Source: Parasponia andersonii (taxonomy: Eukaryota > Streptophyta > Magnoliopsida > Rosales > Cannabaceae). From it: a stretch of 64,000 nt of DNA. Each line of letters begins with the position of its first letter. The stretch's first letter is position 1. Below the pieces are notes generated by a model, which did no database searches, was not told the origin of the DNA, and saw nothing but the letters and a program-made list of their open reading frames with translations. Shown piece by piece: positions 24,916 through 36,349 of the stretch. The position numbers and the translations under genes were made by a program. The stretch lies in the NCBI GenBank assembly GCA_002914805.1, contig JXTB01000150.1:172505-236504 (forward strand), written 5' to 3'.

Positions 24916-27900
24916 ATAAATTAAGGCGCTATACATTCATTTACATCACCTGCATTTGTAAGGAAATTGGGTAAAATACCAAAATACTTGAATTTCAAAT
25001 ATTGTGTGACAATTCCATCAAGAGAAGCTTTATGTTCTGATCAAGTTTTTCAAGGTATGTCTAATCCAAATTATGGACAAAAATTTGTGTGTAGATTTAA
25101 TAATATTAGATATGCAAGATTTTGAAATTATTTTGGGTAAAGATTGGTTATCTAAATACTATGCTGCTATTGATTGTTATAAGAAGATGGTAATATTTCA
25201 GCCACCAAATATAGAGAAATTCATTTTTTTGGTACTAGTGGAGACATGATGATTCTAATTATTTCTTTTATAAAAACAAGGAAGTTACTAGAGAAAGGAT
25301 GCATGTGTTACTTAACAAGCATAATAGATACTAGAGAAAAGGTAAAAGTGAAGCTTGAGGAAGTACCAGTAGTTAATGAATTTCTTGATGTATTTCCTAG
25401 CGATTTGCTTTGGTTACCACTGGATACAGAAATAGAGTTTGTTATTGACTTATTGCCTGATATAGCTCCTATCTCCAATGCACTTTATAGAATGGCTTCA
25501 GTAGAATTAAAGGAATTGAAAGTATGGTTACAAGAATTATTAGACAAGAGTTTTATTCGCCCAAGCTTTTCACCATGGGGTGCTCCAATTTTGTTTTTAA
25601 AAAAGAAAGATAGGGCTATAAGGCTTTGTGTTGATTATAGGAAGTTGAATAAGATCACAATCAAAAACAGATATCCCCTTCCTAGAATTAATGATTTATT
25701 TGATCAATTTCAAGGAGCTTCTGTGTTTTTGAAGATTAGCTTAAGATCAGGATACCATTAGTTAAAAATTGAGGAAAACTACAAAGATAGCTTTTAAAAC
25801 TAGATATGGACACTACAAGTTTTTAATGATACCCTTTGGATTAACTAATGCCCCAGCTGCTTTCATGGACATGATGAATAGAGTGTTTAAGGACTTCTTG
25901 GATAAATTCGTTATAGTCTTTATCGATGATATTCTGATTTACTTACACTCAAAAGAAGAGCGTAAAGAGCATTTGAGGACTGTTTTGAGAATTCAAAAAG
26001 AAAAGTAGTTGTATGCTAAGTTTAAAAAGTGTGAATTCTGGTTAGAAAAGAAATCTTCCTTGGTCAAATGGCTTTTGAAAATGGCATTTCTATGGATCTA
26101 ATGAAAATTGAAGTTGTGAGTCATCAGCCAAGACCTACAAATGTTTCTGAGATTCATAGCTTCTTAGGGTGGGTAGGTTATTATAGATGTTTTGTAGAAG
26201 GGTTCTCGAAACTAGCTTCTCTATTGACTCATTTAACAAGGAAGAATATGAAGTTTCAATAGAATGATAATTGTAAAATGAGTTTTGAGAAATTGAAGCA
26301 TCATTTGATAACAACCCATATACTTTCAATACCATATGGATTAAGAGGATTTGTTATTTACATTGATACCCTGAAGAATGGTCTAGGATGTCTTCTGATG
26401 CAAAATGGCTATGTCATTGCTTATGCTTTTAGGCAATTGAAGGAATACGAAAAAAGTATCCTACTCATGATTTAGAGCTAGCAACAATTGTCTTTACACT
26501 GAAAATTTGGAGACACTATCTTTATAGGGAGAAATGTGAGACCTACACAGATTGTAAGACTCTCATGTACTTCTTTACCCAAAAAGAACCGGATCTGAGA
26601 CAAAGAAGATGGATTAAACTAGCGAAAGATTATGACTATGAGATAAACGATCATCTAGGAAAAGCCACTGTGGTTTGTTGATGCTCTAAGTAGGAAATCA
26701 TTGGCCACTATGACTATTAAGTATATTGATCTGAAACATCTCTTAATGGATTTATATAAGTTAGAGTTAGAGATTGTGTCTACAAGTTTAACAAAAAGAT
26801 TGATAGCTTGTACTCTTCAATCAATAATTTTAGAGAGAATTAAACAAGGCCAGACTATAGATCCCTATTTGATGAATTTAAAGAGCAAGATAGAATCCGA
26901 GAAGGAGGTGGCCGTCCAAATTTATAGTGATGGTGTAATCAGATATAGAAATAGATTGTGTATACCTGATAAAATTATTAGAAAGGAGATATTGACGAAA
27001 GCTCACTCCACTCCCTACTCTGTGCATCCTGATACTACAAAGATATATAGAGACTTAAAAATGCATTACTGGTGGCCTAAAATGAAGAAAGATGTAATTA
27101 AGTTTGTAACCTCATGTGCTAGCAAGTCAAAGCTAAACATCAAAGACTTGTTGGGAAACTAAAGCCTTTGAACATACTGCAATTGAAATGGGAAGAGATT
27201 ATTATAGATCTTATTATTAGACTTCCTAAGACAAATACGGGACATGATGCTATTTGGGTAATTGTGGATAGATATACAAAATCAGCTCATTTCCTTCCAG
27301 TTAGGATAACATATAACTTAGACGATTTTTCTCAGTTATATGTTCAGGAGATTGTGAGACTACATGGTATTCCAAAAGTTATCATTTCTGACCAATATTC
27401 TATATTTACTTCAAAATTTTGGAGGAGTGTTCAGGAGGTAATGGGTACAAAATTGACACTAAGTATAACTTTTTATCCTTAAACTGATGGGTAATCAGAG
27501 AGAACTATATAGAATTTTGAAGACATGCTCAGAGCTTTTATGTTAGATTTCCATAGATCTTGGAGTAAATACTTGCCACTTATAGAATTTGCTTACATTA
27601 ACAGTTAACAAGCTTCCATTGAAATGCCTCCATATGAAGCATTATATGGAAGAAAGTGTAAATCTCCTATTCATTGGGAAGAGATATGAAAGAAAAAATT
27701 TCTTGGTCTAGAATTGATAAGAGAGACAAATGAGGTAGAAGAAAAGATTCAAAGAACTATATTAGCTACTCAAAGTAGACAGAAACATTATTCAGATCCT
27801 CAAAGAAGAAAACTAGAATTTAATGCCAAAGATATAATATTCCTGAAGGTCACTCTCATAAAAGGAATAATGAGATTTAGGAAGAAAGGAAAACTAAGTC

Positions 27901-28270
27901 CCATACATATAGGTCCTTTTGAGATACTCGATAATGATGGAGATGTTACCTATAGACTCGCTTTGCCACCTTCATTGTTGAACGTACACAATGTATTTTA
28001 TGTATTTATGTTAAGGAGGTATATTTCAAATCTTTCCCAATGTTTTGAATTATGAGCAATTGGAACTAAGTTAAGATGTGAGTTACGAGCAACATCTAGT
28101 GAAGATCTTGGATACAAAAGAGAAGGAACTTAGAAAAAATAAAATCCCTTTGGTCAAAGTACTGTGAAAAAACCGTAAAGTAGATGAGGCCACATTGGAA
28201 AGAGAAGAAGAAATGAAAACTAAGTATCCATATTTATTTGGGTAAGTAAATTTTGAGGACGAAATTTTAT
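24916..28270 (+). pseudogene. Chromovirus (Tekay-like) pol remnant: PR, RT, RNase H, integrase, chromodomain
   Basis: The protease area (24920-25240) is decayed. Reverse transcriptase spans 25246-26008, with the finger motif LCVDYRKLN and catalytic VFIDDIL. Thumb and RNase H lie at 26068-26700. Integrase begins at 26990 with the HHCC region (H and H present, the second cysteine of the C-x-x-C pair replaced). Its core is at 27168-27660 (IIIDLI; SDQ), the C-terminal GPFEIL region at 27714-28055, and a chromodomain in broken frame at 28060-28250. At least ten stops and frameshifts are present, so it is inactive. Three of the stops (27480, 27492, 27510) fall at family glutamine positions. Confidence 0.9.
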
Positions 28271-28283
28271 AAAGAGTGGAGAA

Positions 28284-29785
28284 TGTAGTGCCTAAGATTC
28301 TCACATACATCCTAAGCTAATAATAAACATGCTTGTATTGTATATTAGGCATCTAGAAGTCATTAATACCACTTTCATAGTAACATGCTCATTTCTTATG
28401 TTATATGCTTTTATACCTATGTTATTATACTAATGATTGTCGAAGTGTCCCGATATAGTATAAAGGTTCAATACCCTCAGAGAGAGAGAGAGAGAAAGCT
28501 TGGTGTGCTAAAAGGACATAGAATATGTTTGTGAAAGCGATACTATGTGCACATACATTAAGATAATGTTTGCTGATAACTTAGACAAATGATAATTTTT
28601 TAGTAAAATGCATTTTTTACGCTTTTCAGAGCTGAATTCACTGTGTGTTTAACACAAAAATAGCTTTAATTCAATATTTAAGGCTCATTTATAGCATTTT
28701 GTTTGTCGACTTAAGATAAGTACGAAATGGCATTCACGACACTGATTTGTATTCTATTGCACTAACTTAGCTCAGATTCAGCTTAATCGCGTAATGTCAT
28801 TTTTGTGCATTCTAATTATTCAATGCTAATACTATATTTATATTATAAATTGGAGTCTAATTGACTTATTTTTTTATGTTTAATGATTGGTTATAGGGCT
28901 AAGGTCTACTAGATTACAATAAGATCTATCACACAGGATCATAGGTCAAAGTATGTCTAGCTTTTACTTTCTAAACAAGGATTCATCAATTTTGTCTACA
29001 CTTAAGTGTACGAGAATGACCAGTAACATGGTGACTATGTTAAAGATGTTTTAGAGCTGAACACATGGTTAGTAATGTGCAAAATGCCCAAAATCAGAAT
29101 TTAAGTTATGCATTTTCTTAGCCATTAAGTGTTGATTTTGGACCAAATCTGGTCATTTTCTTCTCCTTTCTCTCCAGCCATGACCTGAAACTCTCTAACT
29201 CCTTTCTATACTTCTCTCAACTTCTCTCAACCATTTCCAAGAGTTTTCAAGTGCTGGAACTCAAATTAGGGTTCAAGAAAGCAAGATAGATCAAAACTAG
29301 TCAAGGTAATTCTACTAGTTCTTCTTCCTAGATCTTGTTCTTTAATTTCTATTATCCACTTGTTACCACTTAAATAATGATTCCTTCAAGTCCTCCTGAG
29401 TCCTAAAATCAATTTTTAAGCCTTGGGAATCAGTTAGTAGAAGTAGAAGGCAAGAGCTTCAGTAAAAGCTCAAACAAGTCAATGTGAGGTTTATGTGGGA
29501 TTTTAAGTTTGTAATAGAAATTTCCTACTGTAACTCCTGAAAGAAAGTTATTCTTTGATGAATGAAGGTCCTAAGAACCTATAAATATTGCTGAAAACAT
29601 AGAATTTAAGTAGAGGATTAAACTTAGATATAAAGCTCCAAAGTTTGCTATTTGTGGATTCAAGTATTTTTATTATTTGAATAAGTTGTCTATACTTATA
29701 ATCTAATTTCTTTAGCTTGAATGTGGAATATATTAATCCTTTTATATGTATGACATTTATTTTCTTGCTGATTGTAACTATAGAC
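28284..29785 (+). mobile_element. Chromovirus 3' LTR, interrupted by a Copia element
   Basis: It starts TGTAGTGCC directly after the polypurine tract AAAGAGTGGAGAA. The span 29549-29785 matches the truncated 5' LTR. The match breaks at 29786, where TGTTAGAATAATG of a Copia LTR begins; the last five bases before it, TAGAC, would be the left target duplication. An (AG)n run lies at 28479-28496. The rest of this LTR was not found on the far side of the insertion. Confidence 0.7.
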
Positions 29786-30494
29786 TGTTAGAATAATGTC
29801 CTATAAAGTAGTTTATAATTTTGATATTATAAACAATATTTATCGGATTATTTGTTATCTATTTGTTATTAGTAAATTCCATGTTATAAATTTCTATTTC
29901 ATTTATGTCCCACTGATATACATGTAATGTATATATTTATCTTATGTAAATATCTAAAAGATTCTGAGATATATAATGAGTAATAAAGAATTATTCGTAT
30001 AATGAGTATTGTCTTTATTTTATTCTGAGTTCATATGGGAGAAATTATATTCTTTATTTTATTATGTCTAAATTAAATTGTCCACATTCTGCATATTAAA
30101 GATAGAATATTTTACCATGCCATAGAATGTAGTATTGTCTATTTGATTGATGAAGTCTCTAATTATCAAAGAGAGTATTTGGATAGAAACATTAGTGTGT
30201 TATAAGAAAGCTATAATCGCATCGAACAGGACCGAGTGAACTAGAATTTGAGATTAAGTATCGTAACTCAAATTTCTAATTTCACTAATCTATTATTATT
30301 GTAGAAAATATTAATCCTAGTGATTAACGAACTTAATTTCATGTGTTTTGTGTTTTTGAGTTACTAAAGGACTAGTTCTGATTTAAAGTTCGAGCTTCGG
30401 TATCTTCGAAGATAAGGTATATGAAATATGTAGAACGTTTTTCATGATGGATGCCATGCATATAATATCACTTTGAGTTTTTTTGAGTACTTAG
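29786..30494 (+). mobile_element. Left end of a plus-strand Copia element (5' LTR part)
   Basis: The sequence starts TGTTAGAATAATGTCC, a typical plant Copia LTR beginning, and has the phrases common in such LTRs through 30490. It is interrupted at 30495 by another LTR and resumes at 36350. I could not locate the end of the LTR; TATA-like and leader-like parts lie on the other side of the insertion. Confidence 0.55.
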
Positions 30495-31070
30495 TGCTGG
30501 TAAATTTAACTAATACTTAGGAAAAATCATACATATATGTAAATATAGAAAATACATGATCACATCATGAACGTAACATAAAAATTAGCAGATTTAGGTC
30601 TTAAAATTTTTTTATGAAAACAATTTTCATAATCATAGAACATGAATATATCATATAAAGAATCATGTATAATATAAATCAAATCTAGATACATAAACCT
30701 TAGAGACGAGATTATGGTTTATCTCTTATAGCATGCTCCTCCTTGATCTCTTCCTAGATCTTCTTGTCTATGCTCCAACTCTAGGTTAATGAGGTGAGTA
30801 GGCACCAAGTTGAAACCTTCATTGGAGAACTATTAAGAACTTCTTCTTGATCTTCTAGTCAAAGTTATTTGAGAAGAACACGTGAAATTTCTAAAAAACT
30901 ATTTTCTTCTCTCCATGATGAGTATGGCTGAATTGCAAAGTGACTTTAGTTCATTGTGCTTGGCCGAAATGCACTAATTCACACTCTCTCTATGGCGTGT
31001 TGTACTAGTGCAGGGTTAAGCAATTTTTTCTCTCACATGTCTTATATATATGGGGCTAAAAACTGCTAAT

Positions 31071-31516
31071 CCCAGTCTAACCAGGATTAGGCTTGTTCTC
31101 CAATTTGAGCTATGGGTGTATTTTTATAAATATATCAAACTTATGTAACTTATTTATAAAAATACCAATTTTTGTGCAAAATCATTATTTTACACAATTT
31201 CATGAAACTAATTTCACAAATAACACCAACCAATTAATGAGCTTTGTTGAGCAAGACTAATCCCAATCCAATTAGGATTAGACTTGTTCTCCAATTTGGG
31301 CTATGGGTGTATTTTTATAAATATGTCCTAGTCCAACTAGGATTAGGTTTGTTTTCCAATTTGGGCTATAGGTATATTTTTATAAATATGTCTAACTCAT
31401 ATAACTTATTTATAAAAATACCAACTTTTGTGCAGAATCATTATTTTACACAATTTCATAAAACTAATTTCACAAATATTACCAACCAATTAATGAGCTT
31501 TGTTGAGCTAGACAAG
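31071..31516. repeat. Internal tandem duplication within the Copia LTR
   Basis: A segment beginning with a TCC-AACTAGGATTAG-like phrase and continuing through TTGTTCTCCAATTTG occurs three times (near 31071, 31259 and 31329), the middle copy being short (about 70 bp). A longer unit of about 185 bp accounts for the first and third. The related LTR at 42392-44195 has a single copy (about 42955-43150). Confidence 0.8.
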
Positions 31517-31617
31517 GGACCTAATGGATCCAAATAATCTAACCTCCAATAGTATTATAAATACATAATAACTCTTATTATGGTATTTATATAAAAACTA
31601 TTAGTAAAGGGGACACT

Positions 31618-34600
31618 TGTAATATCAAGTCTATCCTATAATATGATTTTTATTTTTCATGTGTTTTAAATCTATGGTTATTACAAATGAAACGGTTATG
31701 CACTAACAAAATTTTTGTGAATACGGTTACAGTGGAATACGCACATAAAAGCCAAGTTGGACTACGTGCCTAATGAGAAATAAATTCTCATGCATTTTGC
31801 ATTTATGTGTGATTGTTATAATAATGTGATTAATTTGTATCTATTATTGAGTTAAGTGAATTATTCTAGTAATTATTGTTGTTTAAATCTTAGTCTAGTT
31901 GTTTTTAGAGTCCAAATAATTTGATAACAAACTTATATATATATATGTCTAAGTTTTAATAAAGCACACATCATCTATATGATTAAGTATGTCTATTATT
32001 ATTATTATTATTAGTAGTATCATTATTATTATTATAATGATAAAATAAGTGTATCGTTCGTGAAGTTTTGATTCCACAATTTTATTTTTTTTTATGTATG
32101 TATTAATATATAGATTTTATTTTACTATGTTATTTGTTTATAGATTTGGTTAGTATTTATTTATTTTTACAAAATAAATAAATAAAATTCTAATTTAGTC
32201 AAAAAAGGAGAAAAGGGAAGTTTCCCACAACTTGATGAAACCTAGTAATAGGTTAATACGTTAGTTAAAAATATAAAAAAAAAAAAAAGAAGAAGGAGAT
32301 ATGATTAAAAAAAAAAATTGATTGATTTTATTAAAAAAAAATATTGGTTGTTTTATCAAAAAAAAAAAAAGAAAAGAAAAGAACCTTAAGCCGAAAACCT
32401 ATATATATATATGTATATATATATCTTTCTCATAAGAATACAATTAAGCTTCCTCCTAAATTTTTCTACCTATCTTTCTCTCATAGTTGCTAAGAGTATT
32501 TGTGATTTCAAGAGTTTTTGTTTAGTTTTCTTCAATTTTCAAGAAGAAAGTAAATATTTAAAAACACTCTTTTCTTTGAGTTTATTATTTTTACTGCTGT
32601 TAGATCAAAATTCAACCTATGATATCTAGGGCTAGAATTTTTTTTTTATAACCTGAAATTTTAACAACTTGTTTATTTATATGTTAGATTATATTCGGAA
32701 AATTTTTATGATCATAGGGGTTTATTTGTATTCGTTATTAAATTTTTTATTTATATTATCCTTTACATCAGTGAATCTGACAGATTTAATATTCCCGTTT
32801 ATTAACGTTCAAAACCCATGCTATTGATAACTTTTCGACTTGAAATTTTTACTAGACGTTTATCAATCTGTAATTAGGTTATCCAAATATTTTTTATGAG
32901 TTTTGGAAATTTCTACAATTAAATATGATTTTTGAAATCTTTATTATTTTGCTAATTTAGGTGCTGATATGAATCATGATGTAAAATTTCATGAATTTAA
33001 AGTGTCATCTAATGGTCTATTTTGGAGTCTATAATTTTTATACATGTTTTATATTGTGTTAAAAATACTTCCATAAAGTTTCAGATTATTTTAATTTAAG
33101 AACAAATCTATAAAATTCTATCATTGTACACTAGGTTTCAGTTTAACAGTTTTACTGGGTTACAATATTTGGATTCAAAATTATGAAAAATGTACTAAAT
33201 TTTTTTTATAAATTCTGATAATTTTTTTAGATCTTTTTTAATATGTCTTAATGAGTCATGAAATTTTTTAGGATAAACTGAATTATATTGTTGAATCTAA
33301 AATTATTTAAGTATGCCTAGATTGCTGAATGTTTACAGATTTGGTTTTGTTATGAAAATTATTATGTTAATTTATGTTATGGATATTTTTCAAACATATA
33401 AAATATGTTTCTTAAGAGAAATGATAGCATGTGTTAATATTTTTGTATAACGAATGTTTTTGTTTTCTTTTTTTGGCATAAATAATAAAAAATAAAGGAT
33501 AAAAAAGAGGCACGTGGTTTCAATAAGGTTGGTTGTGTGGTATTTTACTACAAAGAAAAACTTGATGTAAGTAAACCTCACCCTATGTGTTTATATGTAA
33601 ATTTACATGCTACTATGTGATGTTATTATGATCATTATGATATGCTATTATATGCTACGCTATATTAGTTTGCATATTAATTATGACATGAGTATGCACA
33701 TGTATTGCATAAATTGCACAAGAGATTATGATTTTCAAAGAATGATTTTTCTAAAGCACTACGCAATCAGATTTTGTTCAAAGAAGAATGTTTTTATTTA
33801 ATTGTGTCTCAAGTTCTTGAAAGGAGTATGTGCACCTAACTGAAAGACCTACAGTCACCATGTTAAGAACAAATATTTAAACTGCAATGCTAACCATTGT
33901 AGTATGATAGCTATATGGGATCCGAATAGCTACAAGGTCATATGCTTATCATGACACTATGTTTATGGCTCATCACTTCTGATAGACTTGACATTACACT
34001 ATGTTGAGCTCAAATACGAAAGTTTATTGATAGTAACGTTTATGATTAAGATGTTTTTCAAAGAAGGGGTTTCATAGTTATGATTCTTAAAATGCATTAT
34101 TCATAAAACACGACATTCATTGNNNNNNNNNNNNNNNNNNNNNNNNNNNNNNNNNNNNNNNNNNNNNNNNNNNNNNNNNNNNNNNNNNNNNNNNNNNNNN
34201 NNNNNNNNNNNNNNNNNNNNNNNNNNNNNNNNNNNNNNNNNNNNNNNNNNNNNNNNNNNNNNNNNNNNNNNNNNNNNNNNNNNNNNNNNNNNNNNNNNNN
34301 NNNNNNNNNNNNNNNNNNNNNNNNNNNNNNNNNNNNNNNNNNNNNNNNNNNNNNNNNNNNNNNNNNNNNNNNNNNNNNNNNNNNNNNNNNNNNNNNNNNN
34401 NNNNNNNNNNNNNNNNNNNNNNNNNNNNNNNNNNNNNNNNNNNNNNNNNNNNNNNNNNNNNNNNNNNNNNNNNNNNNNNNNNNNNNNNNNNNNNNNNNNN
34501 NNNNNNNNNNNNNNNNNNNNNNNNNNNNNNNNNNNNNNNNNNNNNNNNNNNNNNNNNNNNNNNNNNNNNNNNNNNNNNNNNNNNNNNNNNNNNNNNNNNN

Positions 34601-35406
34601 NNNNNNNNNNNNNNNNNNNNNNNNNNNNNNNNNNNNNNNNNNNNNNNNNNNNNNNNNNNNNNNNNNNNNNNNNNNNNNNNNNNNNNNNNNNNNNNNNNNN
34701 NNNNNNNNNNNNNNNNNNNNAATGGTATAGGAATATATTGTTACTATGCAAACCCATTGAGAATTGATACTATAAATGAAGTTTTGAGAACTGGGTTAGC
34801 ATAGGAATATGTCAAATCTGGTTTAAAAGAACTTTAACATATTGAATTCGGAAGATGAATATGTACCGAATGAATTTTCGGTTACTGAAGTGATTTTGCC
34901 ACAGGCGTTGCTGCAGCAATTAAACCCAGATTTGCAACCAAGGAAGATTCAATAATCCCAGCATATCCACACCACTGATTTACAATCACTTGATTAGATC
35001 CCATTATTTTCTGCTTAATATTTACTTTTCTGCTTGCATCTTTAAATTGTTGCTATTTTATTACAAATCTTGATTTCTCAATCATTAAACTAGCTTGTTC
35101 GACATTTAAATTTTACAAATAATTTTGGTAATCAATCCCTGTGGAGACAATACTCACTCACTACTATATTACTTGTTTTGGCACGTGCACTTGCGTAGCT
35201 ACCGTAAAAATTCATAGGTTATTTTGAGTATTAAGTTTTTGTTTCCGATGTTTTTCATAAGATGATTTTTTTTTAGTTTAAATATTTCTTTTTATTTAAA
35301 AAAATTTATTACCAGATTTTTTTTCCATTTTATTTTAGAAGATGAATACAAAAAAAAATTAAATATTTTCTAGCTTAGGTGCATATTTCAATTAGGGGAT
35401 GTGATA
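31618..35406 (+). mobile_element. LTR-like insertion inside the Copia LTR, probably Athila/Tat-type solo LTR
   Basis: The insertion is bounded by the 5-bp direct repeat ACACT (31613-31617, 35407-35411). It starts TGTAATATC and ends TGTGATA, plausibly TG to CA with a C to T change. No gag or pol is recognisable in the 3.2 kb of known sequence. The segment 35128-35205 (CCCTGTGGAGACAATACTCAC and GTGCACTTGCGTAGC) matches, in plus orientation, the phrase found in minus orientation in the Athila-like LTRs at the left of the window. Microsatellites (ATT)n near 31995 and (AT)n near 32400 occur. The class is inferred; 598 bases are unknown. Confidence 0.5.
34123..34720. other. Assembly gap (598 N)
   Basis: Unknown sequence, so the apparent open frames across it are meaningless. 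It lies within the LTR-like insertion and may hide repeated sequence. Confidence 1.
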
Positions 35407-36349
35407 ACACTCCACTAAAGGCCCAATACTATATTCTTAGATTAAATGTCACACCTTTTATAGAGATTTAATCAACTAGCCTTGATTAACTGATCTATCT
35501 AGCATATTCTATACCACATATAGATTCCTTATACAATGCCATAGTAGGATAGGTAAAATTACCATAATACCCTACCAATACATATTTACATTTAAGTTAC
35601 TATTTTTCTATCAAGGAATAATGTTGCCAATAATTTTGTTCTCAATGGTCATCTAAACAAAATTATCAATCAATTGATAAAGTAAATATTAAGATCTTAG
35701 ATTTAATTATTCCATGAATCTTGAAAGACCTTAAAGTGGCATTAATGTATAGTGTCCTTAACTATTTGGTGTTCCCATTAATTCATAAGCCATAACCTCT
35801 AATATGCTAGAGCTCACCTCTAATTTCATAGAGGCTAATCTTTTGACAAATTAAAAGGTTACAACTCATGAAAGCAAGTGTAATCAAACATCAAGAATTA
35901 AAATCTACAAGTTAAGTGCTAGTTTGTAGTAATACTAAGAATTGAGTTACGACACTTCAATTCTTTATATTACCTGGTCATGTTCAATACTATACTTAAT
36001 TATATTATACTAGTGTTTCGATCAGAAATCAAACACTTCGATGATTTGAAATACATCATTCTTATTGAGCTAGACAAGCACTACAATCTTTAGTAAATAA
36101 AGTATTCCATTTTCATTTACAGATTGTGAACTAGTTAACTTAGATAAAGAAATAAGTCTTTCCATAATTAACACTTCATCATGTTTGTTTCTTTATATGC
36201 AAATAAAGTCATAGAATCTTTTTCAGATAAATAAACTATTCAACTGAGATAATTTAATGTAGCAAATATCATAATTGCATATAAGAGAAAGTTGTTTACA
36301 CTAAAAATGTAAAATTGGAAATATACTTTTTATGGCAAATATCCCAACA

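Larger units (their letters stand above)
30495..36349 (-). mobile_element. Copia solo LTR, itself split by an insertion
   Basis: The two arms, 30495-31617 and 35407-36349, align in order with the complete LTR at 42392-44195. The ends are TGCTGG and CCCAACA, against TGTTGG and CCCAACA in the other copy. Near-identical 5-bp flanks CTTAG (30490-30494) and CTTGG (36350-36354) look like its target duplication, and no internal region is present, so it is a solo LTR. The left arm has grown by internal tandem duplication at 31071-31516. Confidence 0.75.

Noticed and set aside
34101..34767. Open frames of about 215 codons on both strands
   Set aside because: They consist almost entirely of unknown bases in the assembly gap.
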